64,000 nucleotides of DNA, taken from assembly GCA_015056205.1 (NCBI GenBank), contig SVGS01000002.1:142856-206855 (forward strand), in the 5' to 3' direction. The stretch comes from Clostridiales bacterium. Lineage in GTDB: Bacteria; Bacillota; Clostridia; Christensenellales; Aristaeellaceae. Positions 18,101-25,490 of the stretch are shown here, piece by piece. Each line of letters starts with the position of its first letter. Positions within the stretch are counted from its first letter, which is position 1. A model generated the notes under the pieces. It did not search any database. It was not told the origin of the DNA and saw nothing but the letters and a program-made list of their open reading frames with translations. The position numbers were made by a program, and so were the translations under genes.

Positions 18101-18216
18101 TTCTCCGCGATACAGTATTCAAAAGATACGGTTCCCACCGGGGTATAAAGATGGTTTTTCAGTTCCTCTTTCCATTTGCGGATCCGCTGATTCACCTGGC
18201 GTCCCAGATCATACAT
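15130..18216 (-). CDS. GH38 alpha-mannosidase
   Basis: 1028 residues, the standard length for bacterial GH38. An N-terminal beta domain (about 1-235) precedes the catalytic barrel: GQSHIDLGWLWP at about 250 gives the zinc-binding His and Asp, and WQPDTFGFSAALPQIL at about 361 contains the nucleophilic Asp. The central helical domain and C-terminal beta sandwich follow. No signal peptide, so intracellular, acting on imported mannosides. The last residues are highly basic (KRKRRKWLKR). Start at 18216 has AGGAG eight bases upstream; the preceding gene ends five bases away, implying an operon of two genes. Confidence 0.95.
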   Translation of the reverse strand: MYDLGRQVNQRIRKWKEELKNHLYTPVGTVSFEYCIAEKALTAAEAEEQPRLPAPVGMPWGKKWEYAWFTADVTLDEAAAGRRVVLFSGTGGEQLVYVNGRAAGSIDRQHAYVTLTRNAVPGERFHVQIESYAGHGLRLEELGPWPEERPVLPEVTEPQCVVGESVLAVWNEDAYQLWLDVETLDSLQQALGDNSLRALRTAEALKAFTHIADFELPEGEREESFRAAREALKPVLACVNGTTAPVMWLLGQSHIDLGWLWPLEETRHKSVRTYANQLALMEEYPEYRFLLCEPALLDLLRKQDPEVWDRVRQAVREGKMTPEGAFYVECDTNIPSGESLIRQVLTGKAWFREQLGVKTTVAWQPDTFGFSAALPQILKQAGIRYFATEKLLRADPETERFPYQNFIWEGMDGSTVEALSFFKANAPVSPALLQKRWDTERSQRENIDTQLYTFGYGDGGGGANRDTLEMIRRVGDLEGVPRTRWGTLPEFFEETSRQAVRNRWTGELYLAWHRGTYSVQRRQKAAMRRAEEALRETEALTARLSPKDRVPLRHPIREAWRTLLLNQFHDIAGGVGIARVHQEATEALVRLTESLETLNGRLRQMAYRIQPGPGLVLVNPLNWDRSGWVELPDGREIYAEVPAGGAVNAEQAERPLSPEEGVTASEEEDGIHLKNDRLEAVADRQGRIVSLRLRGADGTEEFLCPGQVMNDWRLYRNIQTVYDAWELDRDWPEERLEGAVQAEARLTLNTPACAEITVALRFGRSTARQRIRLRAREEQLTFETEVNWQERRKMLKVHFESNLICEDAVHEIQFGFVRRPCHRSHPFARDRYEVSNHRYSALCETGRGFALLNDGLYGLSTGRGEMALTLLRAPLVPDDGCDRGEHRFTYALRPFDVPFCEAELARAGYELNQPVRATEGQCVRQEGFTCESRGILTETVKPAENGEGTILRLYESLGTAERGVLKLPFEAVVRMASLDEKDGETMGTGREFPVSFRPFEIQTLRVIPVRPERKNRPGKRKRRKWLKR

Positions 18217-18221
18217 CTTTC

Positions 18222-18923
18222 TTACTCCTCCCCGTACAGTTCATTCAGTCTCCGGCATTCCTGACGAATCCACCCGGGAATCTGCCGGAACAGCTCTTTC
18301 CAGGGGCGGTACAGGCTTTTCTCCAGCGGCCTCTCCCGAAACCGCAGCGTCGGTTCAAAGGCCAGCTGTTCCCGCAGATACCGGATGCTGTGCGCGTCGT
18401 CCCTCCGTTCCGGCACGAACAGATCCTTCCCGCCCGGCGCATACTCCGCGCTGAAGGGATTGCCGATCAGCACGGGGCCGCCGGCCTCCCGGCAGCAGCT
18501 GTCCCAGCCGGGAACGAGCCGGAACAGCGCGCCCGCCGGCAGGAACGCATGCTTCCCCGGCTGGCAGAAAGCCTGAACCCGTTTTTCTCTCGGCCGCAGA
18601 GCCCCTGGAATTTCCGGCACCAGCAGGTTCAGATACTTTCCGTGAAAGCTGCCCTCCGCCGCCAGAGGTTCCCCGTCGTTCCCCACCGTCACCCAGATAT
18701 GCTCCAGGTCGTACATATGCCCGATATCATAGTCAAAGTAATAGGCGTACTCAATGACGCAGGCCGCCCCTTCCGGCAGGGTGATGATCCTTTTCGGGAA
18801 CGAATCGCTTTTCCGTTCCTCCCGGAAAACCGTCACCCCCACCGCCCGGGGAAAAATCGTTTCCGCCTCGTCAAAATAAAGAACGGGCGCATAGCGCAGC
18901 GCTGTTTCCGGATCGGTCCGCAC
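18222..18923 (-). CDS. Unassigned protein with a GHxxDLEH motif (Vps62/NLP-like)
   Basis: 233 residues from a GTG at 18923 that has a perfect AGGAGG nine bases upstream; a longer frame from 18983 would cover the promoter of the divergent gene and lacks such a site. The N-terminus (ALRYAPVLYFDEAETIFP) and the block YDIGHMYDLEHIWVTVG recall the Vps62 and necrosis-inducing (NLP) fold, where GHRHDWEH is the key heptapeptide. No signal peptide, so a toxin role is unlikely. It is translationally close to the GH38 gene and may be a glycan-related accessory protein. The family link is a motif-level guess. Confidence 0.65.
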   Translation of the reverse strand: MRTDPETALRYAPVLYFDEAETIFPRAVGVTVFREERKSDSFPKRIITLPEGAACVIEYAYYFDYDIGHMYDLEHIWVTVGNDGEPLAAEGSFHGKYLNLLVPEIPGALRPREKRVQAFCQPGKHAFLPAGALFRLVPGWDSCCREAGGPVLIGNPFSAEYAPGGKDLFVPERRDDAHSIRYLREQLAFEPTLRFRERPLEKSLYRPWKELFRQIPGWIRQECRRLNELYGEE

Positions 18924-18946
18924 CGTCTGATTCCTCCTGTCCTTTT

Positions 18947-18975
18947 TTGACTCCCTGATGGAATTATGATAAGAT
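18947..18975 (+). promoter_or_regulatory. Promoter of the HAD-like gene
   Basis: TTGACT (18947-18952), 17 bases, TAAGAT (18970-18975), 32 bases before the ATG at 19007. The divergent gene at 18923 starts only 24 bases to the left. Confidence 0.7.
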
Positions 18976-19006
18976 CCCCTCATGAACCCGAAGGGAGAAT
19001 ACAGGC

Positions 19007-19543
19007 ATGAGCGGACAAAAAAAGCGATTAATCATCATGACAGATATCGGCGATACCGTGATTGACGAAGGAACGGAGCAGCGCGGCGCGGACGAAGTTG
19101 TCCTCCGGGCGGACTGCATTCCCGGCGCCCGGGAAACATATCTCGCCCTGCACCGGGCCGGATTTCCCATCGTCATGGTCGCCGACGGGCTGGTGCGCTC
19201 CTTTCATAACACCATGGAGCAGCACGGGCTGGACGGGATTTTCTCCGCCTGGATCATTTCAGAGGAGGTGGGCGAAGACAAGCCCAGCCCCCGGATGTTC
19301 GCCGCCGCCATGAAGGCGATGGGGCTCACCGAGCAGGATAAAAACCGGATCATCATGATCGGGAACAACGTGAAGCGGGATATCCGCGGCGCCAATCGTT
19401 TCGGCCTTCATTCCGTCCTGATCGACTGGTCCAACCGCCGCCCCTATGACGAGGAGCTGCCGGAGGATCACGCGGAATACCGCATTCACCGTCCGGAGGA
19501 GCTGCTGCCCCTGGCGGAAAAGCTGGAACGGGAGCTCAGCTGA
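19007..19543 (+). CDS. HAD-superfamily protein with altered motif I
   Basis: 178 residues with a Rossmann-like HAD layout: motif I at 11-19 (TDIGDTVID), motif III lysine in GEDKPSPRMF, motif IV in IIMIGNNVKRDIRGANRFG. In ordinary HAD phosphatases motif I is DxDGT; here it is DIGDT, so the first (nucleophile) Asp is present but the general acid/base Asp is Gly, with an Asp one position later. It may have weak phosphatase activity or be specialised. ATG at 19007 follows AGGGAG. Its 3' end overlaps the convergent DeoR gene by eight bases. Substrate unknown. Confidence 0.85.
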   Translation: MSGQKKRLIIMTDIGDTVIDEGTEQRGADEVVLRADCIPGARETYLALHRAGFPIVMVADGLVRSFHNTMEQHGLDGIFSAWIISEEVGEDKPSPRMFAAAMKAMGLTEQDKNRIIMIGNNVKRDIRGANRFGLHSVLIDWSNRRPYDEELPEDHAEYRIHRPEELLPLAEKLERELS

Positions 19544-20318
19544 CTTCCGAAGGCTCCTTTTCCTCGCCGGCAATCTGCACATCGATGCCTTTTTCCTGAA
19601 GTTTTTCCAGGTATTCGGCAGGAACGGATGCGTCCGTGATCACGGTCTGGAACTGATCCAGCGTCGCGTAGGAAAACAGGCTGGTCACGCCGAACTTGTT
19701 TCCGGTCACCAGCAGCACGGTTTTCTCCGCCTGTTTCACCGCGGCCTTTTTGATGGCGTATTCCAGCGGGCTGGAATTGGTCACCCCCGTCATGGAAGCC
19801 CCCGTCGCCGCCATAAAGGCAATATTAATGTTCATGGTGCTCAGGAAGGCGGCGGATTCCTCTCCGGTAATGGAGTAGGTTTTCCGGTGAACCTCCCCGG
19901 GCACCACGATCAGGCGGATGTTCTCATAGGCCAGCGCCTGTAGCATGATTTCAATGTTGTTGGTAATGACGGTAATATTTTTCCCCTTCAGGGTATCCAT
20001 CAGATGCATGGTCGTGGTGCCGGAGTCGATAAAAATGATATCTCCGTCCCGGACCATCTGAGCGGCCTTCACGCAGATCGCCCGCTTCACCCCGCTGGGG
20101 CGGCTGGATCTTTCGGCATAGGGAACCAGCCCCTTGGGTTTCATCATGGCCTGAACGCCGCCGTACACCTTCTGCACGCGCCCGCTCTTCGCCAGCTCAG
20201 CCACATCCCGGCGCACCGTATTCATCGATACGTCAAATACGGCGCAAAGCTCCTCCATTGAGGCTGAGGTATGCGAAAGAATATAGCTTTCCATTTCCAT
20301 CAGTCGTCTGGATTTCAC
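19536..20318 (-). CDS. DeoR/GlpR-family transcriptional regulator
   Basis: 260 residues: an N-terminal winged helix-turn-helix (SMEELCAVFDVSMNTVRRDVAEL) with the family signature, then the DeoR sensor domain (DGDIIFIDSGTTTMHL, ITNNIEIMLQAL) that binds phosphorylated sugars. AGGAGG lies directly against the ATG at 20327 but nine bases from the GTG at 20318, so GTG is the likelier start. It has its own consensus promoter at 20392-20420. Bacillus IolR is of the same family, so this may regulate the iol operon 10 kb away, or the neighbouring GH genes; neither is shown by the sequence. Confidence 0.9.
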   Translation of the reverse strand: MKSRRLMEMESYILSHTSASMEELCAVFDVSMNTVRRDVAELAKSGRVQKVYGGVQAMMKPKGLVPYAERSSRPSGVKRAICVKAAQMVRDGDIIFIDSGTTTMHLMDTLKGKNITVITNNIEIMLQALAYENIRLIVVPGEVHRKTYSITGEESAAFLSTMNINIAFMAATGASMTGVTNSSPLEYAIKKAAVKQAEKTVLLVTGNKFGVTSLFSYATLDQFQTVITDASVPAEYLEKLQEKGIDVQIAGEEKEPSEVS

Positions 20319-20391
20319 GCTGTTCATCCTCCTGTCAGTTTTCGGGCTCTCTTTGGCCGAATCCTGATAAACTTTCTCATTTCTTAACAGC

Positions 20392-20420
20392 ATTATATTC
20401 AGAACATGACAGAAAAGCAA
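20392..20420 (-). promoter_or_regulatory. Promoter of the DeoR-type regulator
   Basis: Minus strand TTGCTT (20415-20420), 17 bases, TATAAT (20392-20397). It lies 10 bases behind the GH105 stop, so the regulator can be transcribed independently. Confidence 0.75.
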
Positions 20421-20430
20421 GCTTTTTTCA

Positions 20431-21468
20431 TCATTCCTTTTGCATCAGTTCCGTCAGCATCAGGAAGGTCAGCCCCTGTCCGTAGGCGGTGGGCCGCAGC
20501 GGAACCGACCGGTAGAAATCCAGGTCCATCCCCATGGGCGTGCCGTAGGAAACCCCTTCCACGAGGCCGTCCGGCTGAACGCAGCCCAGCACGCCTTCCG
20601 CGGCCTTCATCGCCTGCGCTTCGCAGTTCAGCAGGCCCAGCCGGCAGCCTTTCAGCAGGCCGTAGGCGATCGCCGCGCTGGCGGATGTCTCCAGATAGCT
20701 GTCCTCCTGGTCCACCAGGGTGTGCCACAGTCCCGTATCCGGATCCTGCGCCGCCAGCAGCGCCTCGCACTGCTCCTTCCAGGTGTTCAGCACCAGCCGG
20801 CGCACCGGATCCTCCTCCGGCAGCCACTCCAGGAAGTCCACTCCGCCCGCGGTAAACCAGCTGTTCCCCCGCGCCCAGAAGGCTTTCCCGAAATGATGCC
20901 TGCCCTCGAAGCACCAGCCGTGATACCACAGGCCGGTTTCGGCGCAGTGCAGATACTTGATATGCAGCAGGAACTGATACCGCGCTTCCTGCTGCCAGCT
21001 TTCCTGATTCAGCAGGACCCCGGCGCGGTACAGGAAGAGCACCGTCATGAACAGCGTATCGTCCCACAGCTGCTGGGCGTTGAAGCAGTCGCTGGTCACG
21101 TGCTGGAATCCGCCTTCCTCCGTTCGCGGCAGCTCCGTCATCACCCACCGGCCCCAGGCCTCCATCACGGGAAGATACTTTTCATCCCGGGTCTGCTCAT
21201 ACAGAAAGGTCATTCCCAGCATGGGAGCGGTAGTATTGATATTGGGCGCCGGCAGCCCGCGCTCCAGATGTCCGTCATACCATTCCCGGATTTCCCGCAG
21301 CAGAGAGGGATCCCCGTTCGCCAGATATACCTTCATCATGGCAGCCATCGCCACGCCCTGGGGCCATTCCCAGGTGGCCAGAGACAGATGATCGTCCCAC
21401 CGGCCGTCCCCCCGGCTGGACTTCAGCCGGTTCAGCACCCGGTCCGCGGTTTCCTGATATCGATTCAT
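20431..21468 (-). CDS. GH105 unsaturated glucuronyl/galacturonyl hydrolase (YteR-like)
   Basis: 345 residues, usual for GH105. It removes the unsaturated uronic acid left on pectin or other oligosaccharides by polysaccharide lyases. (alpha/alpha)6 barrel motifs: WEWPQGVAMAAMMK, the catalytic Asp region NAQQLWDDTLFMTVLFL, KAFWARGNSWFTAGG and YLETSASAAIAYGLLKG. No signal peptide, so cytoplasmic. Start at 21468 has GAGGAG. Transcribed divergently from the toroid gene at 21607, with which it shares promoter and operator architecture, so both probably handle the same glycan. Confidence 0.93.
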   Translation of the reverse strand: MNRYQETADRVLNRLKSSRGDGRWDDHLSLATWEWPQGVAMAAMMKVYLANGDPSLLREIREWYDGHLERGLPAPNINTTAPMLGMTFLYEQTRDEKYLPVMEAWGRWVMTELPRTEEGGFQHVTSDCFNAQQLWDDTLFMTVLFLYRAGVLLNQESWQQEARYQFLLHIKYLHCAETGLWYHGWCFEGRHHFGKAFWARGNSWFTAGGVDFLEWLPEEDPVRRLVLNTWKEQCEALLAAQDPDTGLWHTLVDQEDSYLETSASAAIAYGLLKGCRLGLLNCEAQAMKAAEGVLGCVQPDGLVEGVSYGTPMGMDLDFYRSVPLRPTAYGQGLTFLMLTELMQKE

Positions 21469-21487
21469 AGGATTCTCCTCTTTTCTT

Positions 21488-21584
21488 TTCGAATTCCGTC
21501 CGTCTGAGCATAGCAGGCAGGAAATGAAATGTCAAACCGGATTGACAGGCAGGGGAAAAAACATATAATCGTACTGAATTCGAA
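21488..21584. promoter_or_regulatory. Symmetric divergent promoter region with paired GAATTCGAA sites
   Basis: Minus promoter: TTGACA (21530-21535), 17 bases, TATGCT (21507-21512). Plus promoter: TTGACA (21542-21547), 16 bases, TATAAT (21564-21569). The -35 boxes face each other, forming TGTCAA-6-TTGACA. Just downstream of each -10, near the expected +1, is the same sense-strand sequence GAATTCGAA (complement of 21488-21496, and 21576-21584). The symmetry suggests one regulator represses both genes. Confidence 0.75.
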
Positions 21585-21606
21585 GCGTCAAAGGAGTGTT
21601 CCGCCC

Positions 21607-23280
21607 ATGTCCCTGTACGATCAGCTGTCCCCCGAAGGAAAAACGCTTCTCCGTGAAGCGCACGGCTTTCTGCGGAAAGGATACGATCCGGTTACGCATC
21701 TGGTTTCCGTCGACAGCGAGGGCAGTTTTCATATCGGAATCCGGGAAAGCATGTATTACGCCCTCTCCCTGATGATCCTGGACCGGGAATGGGATACGGT
21801 CGAGGCCGTCACCCGGGCGGTGCTGGCGCTGCAGATGGACGCCCCCGGCGAGGTTTTTCACGGCGCCTTCCGGCATTCGCCTTCCGAGCCCGCCCCGGCG
21901 GCCGGCGTGCTGGACGCGGCCCGGCTGGGAACCGACGGACGCTATTTCGCGGACCTGGCCTGGGAGCGGACCACCTCCCGGTTTTCCCGGCTGCTGGAAA
22001 GCCGGCCGGAGCTGAGCGGCCGCTCCGGTGAAATTGAGGCCCTGCTTCATCAGGCCCTGACGGAAAGCGTTCCGGTGGCCTGGGATTCCTATGAGCCCAA
22101 TACCCGGGAGTTCATCCTCATGTGCCTGGCGATGCTGCTGGAGCATGAGGGCGGCCGGCTGCCGAAGGCTCTGACGGAGGAAATCGCCCGCAGCGCCCGC
22201 CTGGGCATGGAAGGCGCCGTCGCCCGCAGCCTGTCCGGCTTCACGCCGCTGAACACCAATATTCTCTGCATGCATATTTTCCTGCTGGATTACTTCGGCC
22301 GCAGGCTCGGAAACGAGGAATGGACCGCGCTGGCGCTGACCGATGCGGAGGCCATGCTCCGGCAGTACCGGGAATACCATGCCTGCGCGGAATTCAATTC
22401 CCCCACCTACTGCGGGGTGGATCTGTCCACCCTGGGCTTTGTGCGCCGCTACAGCCCACGGCCGGAGCTGGTCCGGCTGGCTGACGAGCTGGAGGAAGGT
22501 ATCTGGCAGGATGTGGCGGAGTTTTACAACCCGGCCATGCGGAATTTCTGCGGCCCCTATTCCCGGGCTTATGAGCTGGACTGCGCGGTCCACACCTGTT
22601 TTTATGATCTGATGTATCTGGGGCTGGGGGAATCCCTCTTCCCCTGGCATCCCTTTTCCGTGGAGAGCGTATGCAACCCGCTGCTGCTCCTGGGCGACGT
22701 CCGGATCCCGGAAGCCGTCCGGCCCGCGCTGTTTGAAGACAAGCAGGACGTCCGGCTCCGTCATTCCTTCCGGGAACTGTCCGAGCGCGGAGATCCGCGG
22801 CGGAACAACGCCCTGTGCACCGCCACCGGCTGGATTTCCCCGCGCCTGATGACCGGCGCCCTGGCCGGAAGCGAAAACCCCAGCTATCAGCTGCATCCGC
22901 TGGTCATTTTCTGGCGTTCCGGCGAAGCGCTGGGCACTGTCAGCCTGCACCGCTGCCTGCCGGACGGCCGGATGCAGCATATGCGGACCGTGCTGTTCAA
23001 CGGACAGGCGGACCGGAACCGCCTGACGATGGATGTGGAAGCCCGGGTCACCCGGGATGTGGATGTCTTCTTCGAGATTTTCTGCCCCGGGCTGGATCCG
23101 GAGCAGCTTCGGGAATCCTGCTGGACGCTGCCCGGCCTGACGGTCCGCCTTTCCGCCCGGGCTCCCCGCCCCGAAATCCGGCGGGTGGACGAACACACGC
23201 TCCGCGTGGTGTATCCCGCGCGCCAGGAGGATCCCGCCAGCCTGCGTATGCATTTTGATCTGGAAGCGGAGCTTACCTGA
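21607..23280 (+). CDS. Unassigned helical-toroid protein, probable glycan enzyme
   Basis: 557 residues from the ATG at 21607 (AAAGGAG ten bases upstream; the frame is open further but lacks a better site). No signal peptide. About 400 helical residues contain conserved-looking aromatic/acidic motifs: YEPNTREFILMCLAMLLEHE, FTPLNTNILCMHIFLLDYFG, CAEFNSPTYCGVDLSTLGF and NFCGPYSRAYELDC; the remaining 150 residues look like a beta sandwich. The plan resembles polysaccharide lyases and heparinase II/III-like proteins, but I cannot name a family. Divergent pairing with GH105 suggests action on uronic-acid oligosaccharides. Followed by a strong terminator. Confidence 0.78.
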   Translation: MSLYDQLSPEGKTLLREAHGFLRKGYDPVTHLVSVDSEGSFHIGIRESMYYALSLMILDREWDTVEAVTRAVLALQMDAPGEVFHGAFRHSPSEPAPAAGVLDAARLGTDGRYFADLAWERTTSRFSRLLESRPELSGRSGEIEALLHQALTESVPVAWDSYEPNTREFILMCLAMLLEHEGGRLPKALTEEIARSARLGMEGAVARSLSGFTPLNTNILCMHIFLLDYFGRRLGNEEWTALALTDAEAMLRQYREYHACAEFNSPTYCGVDLSTLGFVRRYSPRPELVRLADELEEGIWQDVAEFYNPAMRNFCGPYSRAYELDCAVHTCFYDLMYLGLGESLFPWHPFSVESVCNPLLLLGDVRIPEAVRPALFEDKQDVRLRHSFRELSERGDPRRNNALCTATGWISPRLMTGALAGSENPSYQLHPLVIFWRSGEALGTVSLHRCLPDGRMQHMRTVLFNGQADRNRLTMDVEARVTRDVDVFFEIFCPGLDPEQLRESCWTLPGLTVRLSARAPRPEIRRVDEHTLRVVYPARQEDPASLRMHFDLEAELT

Positions 23281-23309
23281 TCCGCTTAGGCTCACAGCAG
23301 TGCTTTTCG

Positions 23310-23337
23310 CCGCCTTCCGCCGGAAGGCGGTTTTTTT
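23310..23337 (+). terminator. Terminator of the toroid gene
   Basis: CCGCCTTCC-GCC-GGAAGGCGG followed by seven T. A textbook intrinsic terminator, 30 bases after the stop and directly before the convergent GH115 stop. Confidence 0.92.
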
Positions 23338-23339
23338 AT

Positions 23340-25379
23340 TCAGAATGCGTTTTGAAGCGGAACCTGTCCCCTCAGCCTGCGGCACATCTCCTCGTCGCTC
23401 AGCTGCGTCGTCCGGTGGGACTGCAGCGTCACGCGGGTTTCCTCCGCGGGAATCAGATACTGCTTCTCCCATCCGAACAGGCGTTCGCTGTCCCCCCGGA
23501 TCCGCAGCCAGGCCCGAACGCCTTCCAGCGTCCGCACCGTCACCCGCACGCCGGCGAAGCAGTCATTGTCATAGTAGTGGGCGAACCTTCCGGAAACGGC
23601 GTCCATCGCCTCAAGCGCCTTTCGGCTCGCCTGCAGCGCGCGGTCGGTCCAGAGATACGCCTGCAGATCGTCCCCGTTCAGGCAGTGCAGGCAGGCCTGG
23701 CAGAAGGAATACAGGCCCTCGCAGCCCGACGCGTGGATCAGTCCCTGCAGGCCCATCGTCTGCTCCAGGCGCTCCGCCTCTTCCTCCGGCAGAGCGGCCT
23801 CCAGATCCCGGATCCGCTTCAGATAAGCCTTCCAGGAAGCGATGCCGGGCTGAACGTTTTCTCCGAAAATCCGGACCTGCTCCGGAAAAGGAACGTTTCC
23901 CGCCGCCCAGATCATACTCTCCACCGGCCGGCCGGTTTCGCCCCGCAAAAGCGCCCGGGCCAGCGCCCGCAGCGGCCAGTGATAATACTGATCCCCCGCC
24001 AGGTCGTCCTCATGGGGGCCGTATTTCACCGCGCACGCCGAATAACCGGTCAGCACGCCGGCGGCCTGCCCGCCGCCGTAATAATCCGCCGCGAATTCCC
24101 GGGCCGCTTCCTCCGGATCGCAGCGGCCGTCCTGCCACATCCGGCGGACAATCTCCAGCATGAACAGATGGGGGCGGACAGATCCCACGTTGATGTTCCA
24201 CAGCGTATCCGCCTTCCGCTCCAGCACCCGCTCCAGTTCCCGGATGACCAGGGATACCGGTACCTGCAGCATCGTGATATGGTTGGCCGCCTGCAGATCA
24301 TAGAAGCTGACATGATAATAGATCCCGTGCCGGCCGGTTTCCTCCGGCCCCGGCATGGCGTCCACCCGGGGATTCAGGTTTTCCTGCCGCCGGGAGATCA
24401 TCCGGCCGAATCCGTTGTCCCCCCAGATCTTCACGACCTCCTCCGGAACCGTCAGGAATCCCTGGCGGTACAGCCCCATCAGCTCGCCGTACAGATTCGT
24501 GGAAAAGAGGGCGTCCGGATCCTTCGCCCTGGTCAGCTCCATCTGCCTGCGCATCACGGAGGAAATAAAGCGCCCCCGTTTCTCATCCGTATCGAAACCG
24601 GCGCCGTCATCGTCCCAGAAAGCGTGATCGCCCTGGCCCCTGAAGCCGATGCACCACAGAATCCGCTTGCCGGCATACCGGTCAATCGCTTCCTGCCAGA
24701 GCGCTTCGTACTTTTCCGGATACAGGACATAGGAGGGCGTCAGGTCCGGATACACCCGTCCGAACATCCGGGCGCCCAGCAGCTCGCTGTGGTGCTGCGT
24801 CACCCACAGGCCCATCTCCAGCGCCATATCCGTCAGCACCCGTCCGTCATATTCCCGGTCCGTACCCGGAATCACCATGTTCCCGCCGCAGCGCAGAATG
24901 GTTTCAAAGGTCCGCTTCCATACCTGGTACCGGAGCGCTTCCTCCATATGCCAGCCGGTGAACAGCACCTCGTCATTCACAAACCAGCTGCGGAACCGCA
25001 CACGCCAGACCGGCGCTTTCCACTCCTGCGCGGGCACGGAAACCGTCTCCCGCTGTTCCGGCCGGCGCTCCATCCACCAATCCAGGGGCTTCACTCCGAG
25101 CAGCCGTTCGCTCAGGGAGAGCAGGCCGTAAACAACGCCCAGATCGTCCCCGCCGGTGATCCGGATTTCCGCCGGACAGACCTCCGCCCGGTACGCCTCC
25201 GCCGCCAGCCGGGGATCGATCTCCGCCCGGATCGTGTTCTCCGGGCCGCGGCCCGTCAGCGCTTCCCGCATATCCCGCTTCAGAATCTCCGCCGCGTTCC
25301 GGATCGGGGCGTTTTTTTCGTCCGCCTCCACCCTTGTATTCAGTGAAAAAACGAAGGTCTCCGTTGATTTGTCTGACAT
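23340..25379 (-). CDS. GH115 xylan alpha-1,2-glucuronidase, short form
   Basis: Removes (4-O-methyl)glucuronic acid from xylan. An N-terminal hexosaminidase-like domain (about 10-125; DDLGVVYGLLSLSERLLGV) precedes the barrel. Diagnostic GH115 segments are VKIWGDNGFGRMI, HGIYYHVSFYD and DTLWNINVGSVRPHLF. At 679 residues it lacks much of the C-terminal part seen in 800-1000-residue family members. No signal peptide, so it acts on imported aldouronic acids, fitting with the GH10 xylanase at 57293. The ribosome site (GGAGG at 13 bases) is weak. It follows the AEC carrier gene by 111 bases and may share its transcript; that gap shows nothing distinctive. Confidence 0.88.
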   Translation of the reverse strand: MSDKSTETFVFSLNTRVEADEKNAPIRNAAEILKRDMREALTGRGPENTIRAEIDPRLAAEAYRAEVCPAEIRITGGDDLGVVYGLLSLSERLLGVKPLDWWMERRPEQRETVSVPAQEWKAPVWRVRFRSWFVNDEVLFTGWHMEEALRYQVWKRTFETILRCGGNMVIPGTDREYDGRVLTDMALEMGLWVTQHHSELLGARMFGRVYPDLTPSYVLYPEKYEALWQEAIDRYAGKRILWCIGFRGQGDHAFWDDDGAGFDTDEKRGRFISSVMRRQMELTRAKDPDALFSTNLYGELMGLYRQGFLTVPEEVVKIWGDNGFGRMISRRQENLNPRVDAMPGPEETGRHGIYYHVSFYDLQAANHITMLQVPVSLVIRELERVLERKADTLWNINVGSVRPHLFMLEIVRRMWQDGRCDPEEAAREFAADYYGGGQAAGVLTGYSACAVKYGPHEDDLAGDQYYHWPLRALARALLRGETGRPVESMIWAAGNVPFPEQVRIFGENVQPGIASWKAYLKRIRDLEAALPEEEAERLEQTMGLQGLIHASGCEGLYSFCQACLHCLNGDDLQAYLWTDRALQASRKALEAMDAVSGRFAHYYDNDCFAGVRVTVRTLEGVRAWLRIRGDSERLFGWEKQYLIPAEETRVTLQSHRTTQLSDEEMCRRLRGQVPLQNAF

Positions 25380-25490
25380 GGGTTTTCTGAATCCTCCGTA
25401 TCGTTTGATTTCCGTCTTCTCCGGCTCCGTCCGGCGACGCCGCGGCGCCCGGTTTCCTCCTCCGTTTTCCCGGTTCCGGCGCCCGGGATC

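Noticed and set aside
15052..18264. 1070-codon plus-strand open frame
   Set aside because: Antisense to the GH38 gene, whose catalytic motifs are clear.
18222..18983. Longer start at 18983 for the GHxxDLEH protein
   Set aside because: No ribosome site and it would cover the HAD promoter; the GTG at 18923 has a perfect AGGAGG.
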